Below, piece after piece: positions 35,974 to 45,359 of a stretch of 64,000 bases of DNA (its first letter is position 1; each line of letters opens with the position of its first letter). The translations under genes were made by a program, and so were the position numbers. The stretch covers positions 1-64,000 of the forward strand of contig CAXTUB010000003.1 of assembly GCA_964247385.1 (NCBI GenBank). The letters are read 5' to 3'. The notes beneath the pieces were generated by a model. It ran no database searches. It saw nothing but the letters and a program-made list of their open reading frames with translations, and had not been told where the DNA came from. The DNA is from TMP-86 sp964247385. Its GTDB lineage: Bacteria > Pseudomonadota > Gammaproteobacteria > Steroidobacterales > Steroidobacteraceae.

Positions 35974-36948
35974 TTAAGTGCGCGCTGCGGGACGGCGCGT
36001 CGGCGGACGTTTACGGGGAGCGCTCGCAGAGGCTCCCGGCGTCGCCGGCGCATCGATCGCGTCCGGCGCGATCTCCTCCAATTCCAACTCCTCATCGGAA
36101 GGGGCGACGGACGGCGTGGGAGCTGCGCGGGCCGGGCGCGCCACTGGCGGCCTTCGTCCGCGCATTTGCGCCGGCACCGGACGCCGCTTGCCGCTATCGC
36201 GCTTCCTCGGATTGCCCTGCTCATCGAGCTCGACGAAATCATCTTCGCCCACGGGCACACGCGGCAGCGCCGCCTTGCCCTCGAGAATGGAATCGGAGAT
36301 GCCCGCGGCATACAAGCCGATCGCGCGCATGGCATCGTCGTTTCCGGGAACCACGTAATCGATACCGTCGGGCGAGCAGTTGGTATCGACGATGGCCACC
36401 ACCGGAATTCCCAGCTTGCGCGCCTCGTGCACGGCGATTTCCTCATGCCCGACGTCAATGACGAACAAAGCATCGGGCAGAGAAGTCATCTCACGGATGC
36501 CGCCCAAGCTCTTCACCAGCTTGTCCATCTCACGGCGCATCATCTGGGCTTCTTTCTTGCCGCGGCGATCGAGCGCGCCGCTCTGCGCCATCTCATCCAG
36601 ATCGTTCAGCCGCTTGATGGACTGGCGAATGGTCTTGAAGTTGGTGAGCATGCCGCCGAGCCAACGCTGGTTGACGTACGGCATGTTGCAACGCGCGGCC
36701 TCCTTTTGCACGGCTTCGCGCGCCGAACGCTTGGTGCCGACGAACAAGACCTTGCCGCCTTCGGAAGCCACGCTCTTGATGAAGTTGGCCGCTTGCGCAT
36801 ACAACGGCTGCGTCTTCTCGAGATTGATGATGTGGATCTTGTTGCGCTCGCCGAAAATGAATTGCGCCATTTTCGGATTCCAGAAACGGGTTTGATGTCC
36901 GAAATGAACACCCGCTTCCAGCATTTGTCGCATGGACACGCTGGTCAT
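35974..36948 (-). CDS. rpsB: 30S ribosomal protein S2 with C-terminal extension
   Basis: Small-subunit protein. M-R-Q-M-L-E-A-G-V-H-F-G-H-Q-T-R at the N-terminus and F-V-I-D-V-G-H-E further on are typical. 324 residues against about 241 in E. coli: the core ends near residue 235 and is followed by an unusual basic Arg/Pro-rich segment (G-K-R-R-P-V-P, R-G-R-R-P-P), an acidic patch (D-E-E-L-E-L-E-E) and another basic Pro-rich end. AAGGAG five bases before the ATG is a strong ribosome site. First gene of the 26-kb minus-strand block. Confidence 0.96.
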   Translation of the reverse strand: MTSVSMRQMLEAGVHFGHQTRFWNPKMAQFIFGERNKIHIINLEKTQPLYAQAANFIKSVASEGGKVLFVGTKRSAREAVQKEAARCNMPYVNQRWLGGMLTNFKTIRQSIKRLNDLDEMAQSGALDRRGKKEAQMMRREMDKLVKSLGGIREMTSLPDALFVIDVGHEEIAVHEARKLGIPVVAIVDTNCSPDGIDYVVPGNDDAMRAIGLYAAGISDSILEGKAALPRVPVGEDDFVELDEQGNPRKRDSGKRRPVPAQMRGRRPPVARPARAAPTPSVAPSDEELELEEIAPDAIDAPATPGASASAPRKRPPTRRPAART

Positions 36949-37072
36949 GAAAACTCCTTGCCGGGTTATGCCTCCGCGAACCCCGACCGGAAAACTCGCA
37001 CCGCATTAAAGCGCGCCAGCCACCCGACCGATCGTGACGATTCGCGTGTGGGGTTGTTAAAAATAGCCGCGC

Positions 37073-37102
37073 TTTATACCATGAAGACCCTTGTCGAAAC
37101 AA
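37073..37102 (-). promoter_or_regulatory. Candidate rpsB promoter and leader
   Basis: TTGTTT (37102-37097) and TATAAA (37078-37073) are separated by 18 bases on the minus strand. Transcription would begin near 37066, leaving a leader of about 118 bases before rpsB. S2 represses its own operon through the leader in E. coli, and this one can form GC-rich hairpins, but I cannot show a match. Confidence 0.45.
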
Positions 37103-37117
37103 CGCTTTCCCTGACCC

Positions 37118-37903
37118 ATGACCGTCATCATCAAGACGCTCGAAGAGCAGGAAAAGATGCGCATTGCCGGTCGCTTGGCAGCGAGCGTGCTCGATATGAT
37201 CGAGCCGTTCGTGCAGCCCGGAGTCAGCACCGACGAGCTGGATCAGCGCTGCCATGACTTCATCGTCAATGAGCTCGACTCGATACCGGCGAACGTCAAT
37301 TACCGCGGTTTTCCGAAAACCATCTGCGCATCCGTCAATCACGTGGTGTGTCATGGCATTCCGAGCGAAAAGAGATTGCGCTCGGGCGATATCATCAACA
37401 TCGATGTCACCGTCATTCGAGATGGCTTCCACGGCGACACCAGCCGCATGTATTTCGCGGGCGCACCTTCCGTCGCCGCGCGCCGCTTGGTCGAGACGTG
37501 TCATGAGGCCATGTGGCGCGGCATTCGCGCGGTGCGCCCCGGCGCGCACTTGGGAGACGTGGGTCAAGCCATCCAGACCCATACGGAAGCTGCCGGCTTT
37601 TCCGTGGTGCGCGAATATTGCGGCCATGGCATTGGACGCGTGTATCACGAGGATCCTCAGGTGTTGCACTACGGACGCACGGGCGCAGGTCTTGAGCTCG
37701 TGCCCGGCATGACGTTCACGGTCGAGCCCATGATCAACGCAGGCCGGCGCGATGTGCGTTTGCTGCCCGACGGCTGGACAGTGGTCACCAAGGATCGCTC
37801 GCTGTCCGCTCAATGGGAACACACTCTGCTGGTCACCGAGACGGGCTTTGAGGTGATGACGCTCGGCCGCTCGGCGGCAGCGACAGCGGCGCTCGCTTCA
37901 TGA
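37118..37903 (+). CDS. map: Methionine aminopeptidase, type I
   Basis: Removes the initiator Met from new proteins. Metal ligands appear in order: N-I-D-V-T-V (Asp), G-D-T-S-R (Asp), G-H-G-I-G-R (His), T-V-E-P (Glu) and Q-W-E-H-T (Glu). 261 residues (E. coli 264). Divergent from rpsB across 169 bases and overlapping glnD by ATGA, the conserved map-glnD-dapD arrangement. No Shine-Dalgarno is obvious. Confidence 0.97.
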   Translation: MTVIIKTLEEQEKMRIAGRLAASVLDMIEPFVQPGVSTDELDQRCHDFIVNELDSIPANVNYRGFPKTICASVNHVVCHGIPSEKRLRSGDIINIDVTVIRDGFHGDTSRMYFAGAPSVAARRLVETCHEAMWRGIRAVRPGAHLGDVGQAIQTHTEAAGFSVVREYCGHGIGRVYHEDPQVLHYGRTGAGLELVPGMTFTVEPMINAGRRDVRLLPDGWTVVTKDRSLSAQWEHTLLVTETGFEVMTLGRSAAATAALAS

Positions 37904-40566
37904 ATGCGCATCTCGAGCACTCCTTGACTTGGGATTATCTCGAGCAAGCCGCGCAAGCGCTCGATGGCGGCAGCTTCTCTTCCGCGGATGTGCGCCGCGT
38001 GCTCGATGCAGGCGCGCAAGTGTTGCGCGACCGGTTCGCCGCCGATGATCCGATCGAGGATTTGATTCATGACCGGGCGCATTTGGTCGACATCGTGCTG
38101 CGCGCCGTGTGGCGCCGGCACGCACGGCGTTTCGCGGACGATCTCGCGCTGGTCGCCGTGGGCGGTTACGGCCGCGGCGAGCTGCATCCGTGCTCCGACA
38201 TCGACATCATGGTGCTCCTGCCCAAGGGCGACTCGGCCGACTGGCAATCCGACATCGAGCAGTTCCTCACGTTTCTCTGGGACACGGGACTCGAAGTGGG
38301 CCACAGTGTGCGCTCGATCGACGATTGTCAGCATGAGAGTCTGGCCGACATCAGCGTGGCGACGACCTTGTTCGAATCGCGCTTGTTATGCGGGCCTGAA
38401 GCGCTTTTCGCGGGCATGCGCCGCGCGCTGAGCACGGACCGCTTGTGGTCATCTCAAGCATTCTTCGAAGCCAAGGTCAAAGAACAGACCGAGCGCCATC
38501 ACCGCTACTTCGACACGGCGTACAACCTCGAGCCCAACGTGAAAGCGAGCCCTGGGGGCTTGCGCGACATTCAAACCATCGGCTGGGTGGCAAAGCGCCA
38601 TTTCGGCACCGACACGCTCGATGAGCTCGTGGCGCACGGCTTCTTGACGCGTGATGAATTGCGCAAGCTCAAGGCGGGTCAGGCCTTTCTGTGGAAAGTG
38701 CGGTTCGGTCTGCACACGCTGACTGACCGGCGCGAAGACCGTCTGCTGTTCGATCACCAGATTCGGCTTGCCAAGATGTTCGGCTACGAAGATGCGAGTT
38801 TCACGCTCGCGGTCGAGCAGCTCATGCAAAAGTATTACCGCACGGTGATGGACATCAGCTTGCTCAACGAAATGCTGCTGCAGTTGTTCCGCGAGGCCAT
38901 CGTCAACCAAAATTCAGCGCCTGTGCCCATCAACGCGCGCTTTCAGATTCGCAACGATTATCTCGAGGTGACGCATCGCGACGTGTTTGCGCGCGCCCCG
39001 TCCGCCCTCCTCGAGATGTTCGTGATCTTGCAGCAGAATCCGCACGTGCTCGGCATGCGCGCCGAGACCATTCGCCTGATTGGCGCGAGCCTCAACTTGA
39101 TCGACGAGGAGTTTCGGCAGAACCCGCGGCATCACCGCTTGTTCCTCGACATTCTGCGTGCGCCCGCCGGTGTCACTCACGAGTTGCGACGCATGAACTT
39201 GTACGGCGTGCTGGGCCGCTACATTCCGACTTTCGGCCGCATCGTGGGCCGCATGCAGTACGACCTGTTCCATGTGTATACCGTGGATGCGCACACCTTG
39301 TTCGTGGTCAGCAATCTGCGGCGGCTCGCCATCTCACGCTACGATCATGAGCTGCCTCTCCTGAGTCAGATCATGCAGGCGCTGCCGCGGCAGGAAGTCG
39401 CCTATCTCGCCGCGCTGTTTCACGACATCGCAAAGGGGCGCGGCGGCGATCACTCGGAGCTTGGCGGCGTGGATGCAGAAGCGTTTTGCCTGGAGCAGGG
39501 GCTTGGGCGCTACGAAGCGCGCCTGGTCGCCTGGCTGGTGCGCCATCACCTGGCGCTGTCCATCACCGCGCAGAAGAAAGACATCAGCGATCCCGAGATC
39601 ATTCACGAATTCGCGAAGCTCGTCGGCGATCAAGCGCACCTGGATTATTTGTATGTGCTCACCGTGTCCGATGTGCGCGGCACGAATCCGAAAATGTGGA
39701 ATGCTTGGAAGGCCACGCTATTCGAAGAGTTCTATGAGCGCACCAAGCGCGCGCTGCGCCGCGGACTCGAGTCTCCCATCGACGCGGAGGAGCTGATCCT
39801 CGAAACGCAAGTTGCGGCGCGCGAGCTCCTGCACGATGTCGAGCCGGCCGAAGTCGATGCGGTATGGTCGCGCTGGTCGAGCGGATATTTTCTTCGCTAT
39901 ACGCCGGAGGAAATCGCGTGGCATACCTCGCTTCTCGCGGGGCGAAAAGCAGACGATTCGACGCCGCTCGTGGCGATTCGCAGGCTCGCCGAGCGCGGCG
40001 GCACCGCCGTGCTCACCTTCACCGACCACCGGCAGCACAGTTTCGCGCGGACCACGGCGGTGCTCGACCAGCTCGGCCTCAACGTGGTGGATGCGCGGCT
40101 CATCTCGAGCAAGAATGGCTTTAGCCTCGAAAGCTACGTGGTGCTCGAGGAGAACGGGGCGGTCATATCGGACACCGTGCGGCTGCAAGAGATCGAGCGC
40201 GGCCTGTGGCGTAATTTGCAGGACGCGTCGGATCGTCCGCTCGCAGTGACGCGGCGCGCGCCGCGGCAAGTGCGCATGTTCTCCACGCCGACGCAAGTCA
40301 ATTTCAGTCTCGACACCAAGAACCGGCGCAGCATTCTCGAGCTGATCGCCGGCGACCGGCCTGGCCTTCTCTCCGAGGTGGGCAAGATCTTCAGATCGCA
40401 CGGCGTCGACATTCACGGCGCGAAGATCATGACCGTGGGCGAGCGCGCGGAAGACGTTTTTTATGTCACGGGTGAGCGCAACGAGCCGCTGGCGGAAGAA
40501 CATCAGCGGGAATTGCAAGAGGCGCTCGCGCAGGCGCTGGACCGGCGCGAGCCGGCGCGCGTTTGA
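37900..40566 (+). CDS. glnD: Bifunctional PII uridylyltransferase/uridylyl-removing enzyme
   Basis: Primary nitrogen sensor that uridylylates PII when glutamine is low. Nucleotidyltransferase motif G-G-Y-G-R-G-E-L-H-P-C-S-D-I-D near residue 90, an HD domain with F-H-D-I-A-K-G-R-G-G-D-H around 507, and two C-terminal ACT domains (about 695-770 and 800-880). 888 residues match E. coli (890). Four-base overlap with map. Confidence 0.97.
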   Translation: MNAHLEHSLTWDYLEQAAQALDGGSFSSADVRRVLDAGAQVLRDRFAADDPIEDLIHDRAHLVDIVLRAVWRRHARRFADDLALVAVGGYGRGELHPCSDIDIMVLLPKGDSADWQSDIEQFLTFLWDTGLEVGHSVRSIDDCQHESLADISVATTLFESRLLCGPEALFAGMRRALSTDRLWSSQAFFEAKVKEQTERHHRYFDTAYNLEPNVKASPGGLRDIQTIGWVAKRHFGTDTLDELVAHGFLTRDELRKLKAGQAFLWKVRFGLHTLTDRREDRLLFDHQIRLAKMFGYEDASFTLAVEQLMQKYYRTVMDISLLNEMLLQLFREAIVNQNSAPVPINARFQIRNDYLEVTHRDVFARAPSALLEMFVILQQNPHVLGMRAETIRLIGASLNLIDEEFRQNPRHHRLFLDILRAPAGVTHELRRMNLYGVLGRYIPTFGRIVGRMQYDLFHVYTVDAHTLFVVSNLRRLAISRYDHELPLLSQIMQALPRQEVAYLAALFHDIAKGRGGDHSELGGVDAEAFCLEQGLGRYEARLVAWLVRHHLALSITAQKKDISDPEIIHEFAKLVGDQAHLDYLYVLTVSDVRGTNPKMWNAWKATLFEEFYERTKRALRRGLESPIDAEELILETQVAARELLHDVEPAEVDAVWSRWSSGYFLRYTPEEIAWHTSLLAGRKADDSTPLVAIRRLAERGGTAVLTFTDHRQHSFARTTAVLDQLGLNVVDARLISSKNGFSLESYVVLEENGAVISDTVRLQEIERGLWRNLQDASDRPLAVTRRAPRQVRMFSTPTQVNFSLDTKNRRSILELIAGDRPGLLSEVGKIFRSHGVDIHGAKIMTVGERAEDVFYVTGERNEPLAEEHQRELQEALAQALDRREPARV

Positions 40567-40594
40567 ACGCTTCACCCCCGTGAGCTTGTCGACG

Positions 40595-41416
40595 ATGCAA
40601 TCGGTCATCGAGCGCGCGTTCGATGATCGCGCCAGTTTGAGCCCCAGCAAGGCCGGCAATGAGATCCGCGCCGCAGTCGAAGAAGCCATTGACTCGCTCG
40701 ACTCCGGCATCGCTCGCATCGCCGAGAAAATCGATGGCCGGTGGAGAGTGAATGAGTGGCTGAAGAAGGCCGTGCTGTTGTCGTTCCGGCTCAACTCCAA
40801 CCGGCGCATCGGCACGGCCGAGCAGCGCTACTTCGATAAAGTGCCGCTCAAATTCGCTCAATGGGACGAGTCGCGGTTCACGGCCGCCGGTGCCCGCATC
40901 GTGCCGCCGGCCACGGTTCGGCGCGGTGCATTCATCGCCTCCGATGTCGTGTTGATGCCGAGCTACGTGAATATCGGCGCGTACGTCGATGAAGGCACCA
41001 TGGTCGATACATGGGCCACCGTCGGCTCGTGTGCGCAAATCGGCAAGCGAGTGCATTTGTCGGGCGGAGTCGGCATCGGCGGCGTGCTCGAGCCGCTGCA
41101 AGCAGCGCCTACCATCATCGAGGATGATTGCTTCATCGGCGCGCGTTCCGAAATTGTGGAAGGTGTTGTCGTGGAAAGCGGCGCCGTGATCTCGATGGGC
41201 GTGTTCATTGGTCAAAGCACGAAGATTTACGATCGCGAGCGCGACACGGTGAGCTACGGCCGAGTGCCGGTGGGCGCGGTGGTGGTGCCGGGGAGCTTGC
41301 CTGCGGCGAACGGCAAGTACGCACTCTACTGCGCGGTCATCGTCAAGCGCGTCGACGCGCAGACGCGCGCCAAGACTTCCATCAACGAGTTATTGCGCTC
41401 GGCCGAAATTCAATGA
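40595..41416 (+). CDS. dapD: Tetrahydrodipicolinate N-succinyltransferase
   Basis: Succinylase branch of lysine/diaminopimelate synthesis. 273 residues (E. coli 274). M-Q-S-V-I-E-R-A-F start, F-R-L-N-S-N-R around 63, then hexapeptide repeats with S-G-G-V-G-I-G-G-V-L-E-P-L-Q. I chose ATG 40595; a GTG at 40580 is a possible alternative. The partner desuccinylase dapE lies 7 kb away in this window. Confidence 0.96.
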   Translation: MQSVIERAFDDRASLSPSKAGNEIRAAVEEAIDSLDSGIARIAEKIDGRWRVNEWLKKAVLLSFRLNSNRRIGTAEQRYFDKVPLKFAQWDESRFTAAGARIVPPATVRRGAFIASDVVLMPSYVNIGAYVDEGTMVDTWATVGSCAQIGKRVHLSGGVGIGGVLEPLQAAPTIIEDDCFIGARSEIVEGVVVESGAVISMGVFIGQSTKIYDRERDTVSYGRVPVGAVVVPGSLPAANGKYALYCAVIVKRVDAQTRAKTSINELLRSAEIQ

Positions 41417-41456
41417 GCCGCGCGCGGTGGGCGGTTCGAGTGCCGCTCTGCGTGGT

Positions 41457-42527
41457 TCAGCCAAACCGGCCGGTGATGTAGTCTTCGGTGAGCCGCTGCG
41501 AAGGATTGGTGAAGATCTTGTTGGTCGCGCCAACCTCGATGAGATTTCCAAGGTGGAAATAAGCGGTGCGCTGTGAAACGCGCGCCGCCTGCTGCATGTT
41601 GTGTGTCACGATCACGATGGCGTAGTTTTCACGCAGCTCATCGATGAGATCCTCGATTTTTGCGCTCGCGATCGGGTCGAGCGCTGAGCACGGCTCGTCC
41701 ATGAGAATCACTTCCGGATCGACCGCGATGGTGCGCGCGATACACAAACGCTGCTGCTGACCGCCGGACAGGCCCGTTCCTGGCGCCTGTAGGCGATCTT
41801 TCACTTCTTCCCATAGACCGGCGCGGCGCAAGCTCTTCTGCACCAGATCATCGAGCTCGACGCGACCCGCGGCCAACCCATGAATGCGCGGCCCGTACGC
41901 GACATTCTCGAAAATCGACTTCGGAAACGGATTGGGCTTTTGAAACACGATGCCCACGCGCGCGCGCAGCTGCACCACGTCTTGTCGCTTGTCGTAAATG
42001 TCGCTGCCCTCGAGCGCGATCTCGCCTTGCACCCGCGCGCTTTCGATGGTGTCGTTCATGCGATTCAGGCAGCGCAGAAACGTGGACTTGCCGCAGCCCG
42101 ACGGCCCGATCATGGCGATGACTTCGTTGCGCGCGATGTCCAGACTCACGTCTTTGATGGCGTGCTTGTCACCGTAGAACACATTGACGTTGCGCGCGGT
42201 CATGATGGCGTCATCGACCGTGACGCGGCCGGCCGTCTTCTGCGGCGCCGTGGCATTGGCGGAGACGACTTCGCTCGCGCTGAGATGCGCTGCCGCGGTG
42301 GTCACCGGCGCAGCGCGCACTGCGGCTGATTCCGCGGCAGCCGACGCTTCGGCGGCCGCTGCTTCGGCTGTCGGCGATGCCGGAGCGGCGGACTCAGCGG
42401 CGCCCGCCGCCGCAGGCACGATCGCCGCGGCGGCTGCAGCCGCCGCAGGGTCGGTTTTTTCAGCAGGCTCGCGGCTCGAGCGGTCTTCCGTGCTCACGGT
42501 CCGATCGCCCTCTTGTGCGCCACCCAT
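41457..42527 (-). CDS. pstB: Phosphate ABC transporter ATP-binding protein PstB, Ala-rich N-terminus
   Basis: ATPase of the high-affinity phosphate importer. The core has Walker A G-P-S-G-C-G-K-S, Q-loop F-Q-K-P-N-P-F-P, signature L-S-G-G-Q-Q-Q-R and Walker B V-I-L-M-D-E-P. It is preceded by about 95 residues that are mostly Ala with Glu, Pro and Thr and not usual for PstB (257 in E. coli). Possible starts are ATG 42527 (used here), GTG 42497 (GAGG 11 bases before) or ATG 42203, which would give only the core but leave a 350-base gap after pstA. Last gene of pstS-porin-pstCAB. Confidence 0.93.
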   Translation of the reverse strand: MGGAQEGDRTVSTEDRSSREPAEKTDPAAAAAAAAIVPAAAGAAESAAPASPTAEAAAAEASAAAESAAVRAAPVTTAAAHLSASEVVSANATAPQKTAGRVTVDDAIMTARNVNVFYGDKHAIKDVSLDIARNEVIAMIGPSGCGKSTFLRCLNRMNDTIESARVQGEIALEGSDIYDKRQDVVQLRARVGIVFQKPNPFPKSIFENVAYGPRIHGLAAGRVELDDLVQKSLRRAGLWEEVKDRLQAPGTGLSGGQQQRLCIARTIAVDPEVILMDEPCSALDPIASAKIEDLIDELRENYAIVIVTHNMQQAARVSQRTAYFHLGNLIEVGATNKIFTNPSQRLTEDYITGRFG

Positions 42528-42555
42528 GTGAGTGCCGTCGCCGCCTTCGTTTGCC

Positions 42556-43866
42556 TCACCAGCGGCGCTCCAGGCGCTGCCGCAAGAACACCGCGGTTCC
42601 ATTCATGAGCAGCAAGAATGCCAGCAGCACCAAGATGGCCCCCGAGGTGCGCTCCACGAAAGCGCGCTCCGGACTATCCGCCCATAGATACACCTGCACC
42701 GGCAATGCGGTCGCCGCGTCCGTGAAGCCCTTCGGCACATCTGCGATAAATGCGACCATGCCGATCATGAGAAGCGGCGCCGTCTCACCGAGCGCACGCG
42801 CCATGCCGATGATGGTGCCCGTCAGCATGCCGGGCATGGCGAGCGGAAACACGTGATGCATCACCACTTGCACGGGCGATGCACCGATGCCGAGCGCGGC
42901 CTCGCGAATCGACGGGGGCACCGCCTTGATGGCCGCGCGGCTCGCAATGATGATGGTCGGCAGCGTCATGAGACTCAGCACCAACCCACCCACGACAGGA
43001 GCGGAGCGCGGCAGCCCGAAAAAATTAATGAAGACGGCGAGCCCGAGCAAGCCAAAGACGATCGAAGGCACGGCGGCAAGATTGTTGATGTTGACTTCGA
43101 TGAGATCGGTCCAGCGATTGCGCTTGGCGAATTCCTCCAAATAGATCGCGGCCGACACTCCGATGGGGAACGACAACGCAAGCGTGATGAGAAGAGTGAA
43201 GAACGAGCCGGCGACCGCGCCAAAAATTCCCGCCTGCTCAGGCTCGCGCGAATCGCCATGCGTAAAAAATCCGCTGTTGAATCGCAACGAGATGCGTTTC
43301 GAGCCGCGCAGCGCGTCGATCCAATGCAGCTGCTCATCGCTCAACGGTCGGCCCGCTGCGCTTTCATCGAGCGTGATGCGGCCCTTCATCGCCATGTCCG
43401 CGGTGTCGCTCGCGAGCACGAGCACCCGCTCTTTCGTTCCGACCCGCTTTGGATCCGCTTCGACCCGCGCTTTGAGCGCGTAACCGGCGTCATCACTCAA
43501 AAGCTTGTCGAGCTGCTTGCGGTCGCTGCGCGTGACCACTGCCGGAAAAAGGCCGTGGAGCGCCGCGCGCGCCACCGAACGGAAATCTCCCTGACTGAAA
43601 GACTCGGCGGAGCGATTTCCCTGCGGATCGATGAGGGCGGGGTCGTAGTACACGTCGAGCGTCAGATACGTCTGGCGGAAAGCGCTGTAGCCTTTGCCGA
43701 TGATGCTGGAAAACAGCAGCAACACGAAAAAAATTCCGCTGAAAACGGCCGCCCGGCCGTACCACACGAAGCGCGCTTCGGCGCGGCGGCGGCGCGTGAT
43801 GCTGCGCGCGACCAGGGCCGCCGTCTCGCGCGCCGGACGCGCATTCGGCGTCGATGCCCTATTCAT
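42556..43866 (-). CDS. pstA: Phosphate ABC transporter permease PstA
   Basis: Inner-membrane permease half. At 436 residues it is longer than E. coli PstA (296): an N-terminal membrane helix (about residues 38-58) is followed by a periplasmic segment of about 140 residues, then five helices with the permease signature E-A-A-L-G-I-G-A-S-P and G-E-T-A-P-L-L. The extended form is found in several proteobacteria. The ATG at 43866 overlaps the pstC stop by eight bases; a GTG at 43875 is possible. Confidence 0.93.
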   Translation of the reverse strand: MNRASTPNARPARETAALVARSITRRRRAEARFVWYGRAAVFSGIFFVLLLFSSIIGKGYSAFRQTYLTLDVYYDPALIDPQGNRSAESFSQGDFRSVARAALHGLFPAVVTRSDRKQLDKLLSDDAGYALKARVEADPKRVGTKERVLVLASDTADMAMKGRITLDESAAGRPLSDEQLHWIDALRGSKRISLRFNSGFFTHGDSREPEQAGIFGAVAGSFFTLLITLALSFPIGVSAAIYLEEFAKRNRWTDLIEVNINNLAAVPSIVFGLLGLAVFINFFGLPRSAPVVGGLVLSLMTLPTIIIASRAAIKAVPPSIREAALGIGASPVQVVMHHVFPLAMPGMLTGTIIGMARALGETAPLLMIGMVAFIADVPKGFTDAATALPVQVYLWADSPERAFVERTSGAILVLLAFLLLMNGTAVFLRQRLERRW

Positions 43867-45289
43867 ACTGCTCACGGTATTTGCGCACGACTCGCAACGC
43901 GACGATGTTCAAGATCAGCGTCACGACGAACAGCACGAGGCCGAGCGCGAATGCGGCCAAGGTTTTCGGGCTGTCGAACTCCTGATCACCCACGAGCAGC
44001 GTCACGATCTGCACCGTGACCGTCGTGACCGCTTCGAAGGGATTGGCGGTGAGATTGGCGGCGAGACCCGCCGCCATCACCACGATCATGGTTTCTCCAA
44101 TGGCGCGTGAAATGGCGAGCAGCACACCGCCAACGATGCCTGGCAACGCGGCTGGCAGGACGACGCGCCGGATGGTCTCGGAGCGCGTGGCGCCGAGGCC
44201 GAAGGAGCCATCGCGCAGCGCTTGTGGCACGGCAGAGAGCATGTCGTCCGATAAAGAGGACACAAAGGGAATGATCATCACCCCCATCACGAGCCCCGCG
44301 GACAGCGCGCTTTCCGAGGACACATTGAGGCCGAGCGCTTCGCCCCACACTCGCAGATGCGGTCCCACGGTCAGCGCCGCGAAAAAGCCATACACCACGG
44401 TCGGAATGCCGGCGAGAACTTCCAGCAGCGGCTTCGTGACCGAGCGAAATTTCCGGTCCGCATATTCGGCGAGATAAATCGCGGAGAACAAGCCGATGGG
44501 AACCGCAACCAGCATGGCGACACCCGAGATCATGAGCGTGCCCACGAACAGAGGCACCGCGCCGAACGCCCCCGAGGCGCCGACCTGGTCCGCGCGGATG
44601 GCCATCTGCGGGCTCCAGTGCGTACCGAACAAAAAGCTCAGCACGGGAATCTGCCGGAAGAACAAAAACGACTCGTAAAGGACGGAAAGAATGATGCCGA
44701 TGGTCGTGAAAATCGCGAGCGTGGAGCACGCGATCAAGAACCAGCGCACGATGCTCTCGACCTGATTTCGCGCGCGCATGTCTTTTTCGATGCGCGAGCG
44801 CAGCAGCACGGCGCCGCCGACCGCCACGAGCAGCGCCAAAACGGTCAGCGCCGCACGCGAAACCGCTCGAAGCTTCGTGAAATGCTCAGCGGCTCGCGCT
44901 ACATCGGAGTTGACCGCGCTCGCCGCCACGTTGCCGTTGACGACATTGCGCACATCGTTCATCAAAAGTCCGAGATCGCCGGCGCTCAAGTGCGCATACG
45001 AGCTCGGCATCTGCGCGATGACGGCGCGCGTAATGATCGAGCCTTGCAGCGCCGACCACGCCGCGACCACCACGAGCGCTGGAATCGCGCACCACATCGC
45101 CGTGAGCACACCGTAATAGCCCGGCAGGGAATGTAAATCTTTCGCCCCACGCGGGCCGCCGGCCACGGCGAGCGAGCGCGCCTTGCCCAGCCTGAAGGCC
45201 ATGAAGGCCATCAACGCAACGGCAAACAGCAGCGCTGGAGTGGTCATGCTCGATATCGAATCATGGTCAGCGATGGTCAGCCCGGACAT
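43859..45289 (-). CDS. pstC: Phosphate ABC transporter permease PstC
   Basis: Second permease half, 476 residues compared with 319 in E. coli, with extra N-terminal helices and a periplasmic insert before the transport core. The core has S-F-G-L-G-A-T-R-S-E and R-A-I-G-E-T-M-I-V. Start is uncertain: ATG 45289 or ATG 45247 (M-T-T-P-A-L-L-F). Between them CTGACCAT occurs twice 10 bp apart (45263-45280 on the plus strand as ATGGTCAG), so the first 14 codons might be leader. Overlaps pstA. Confidence 0.92.
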   Translation of the reverse strand: MSGLTIADHDSISSMTTPALLFAVALMAFMAFRLGKARSLAVAGGPRGAKDLHSLPGYYGVLTAMWCAIPALVVVAAWSALQGSIITRAVIAQMPSSYAHLSAGDLGLLMNDVRNVVNGNVAASAVNSDVARAAEHFTKLRAVSRAALTVLALLVAVGGAVLLRSRIEKDMRARNQVESIVRWFLIACSTLAIFTTIGIILSVLYESFLFFRQIPVLSFLFGTHWSPQMAIRADQVGASGAFGAVPLFVGTLMISGVAMLVAVPIGLFSAIYLAEYADRKFRSVTKPLLEVLAGIPTVVYGFFAALTVGPHLRVWGEALGLNVSSESALSAGLVMGVMIIPFVSSLSDDMLSAVPQALRDGSFGLGATRSETIRRVVLPAALPGIVGGVLLAISRAIGETMIVVMAAGLAANLTANPFEAVTTVTVQIVTLLVGDQEFDSPKTLAAFALGLVLFVVTLILNIVALRVVRKYREQYE

Positions 45290-45299
45290 GCAAGGGTTC

Positions 45300-45348
45300 G
45301 AGCGCAGGGAGGGCTGGCCATGTGCCTGCCCTCCCCCGCCTCACGCTC
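45300..45348 (-). other. Intercistronic hairpin between porin and pstC
   Basis: GGGAGGGC (45307-45314) and GCCCTCCC (45328-45335) form a perfect 8-bp stem, with GGC/GCC able to pair inside the loop and GAGCG/CGCTC (45300-45304, 45344-45348) as an outer stem. No T-tract follows. Such structures protect the 3' end of upstream message and lower expression of downstream permease genes. That role is inferred. Confidence 0.6.
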
Positions 45349-45359
45349 GATATCGTAGT

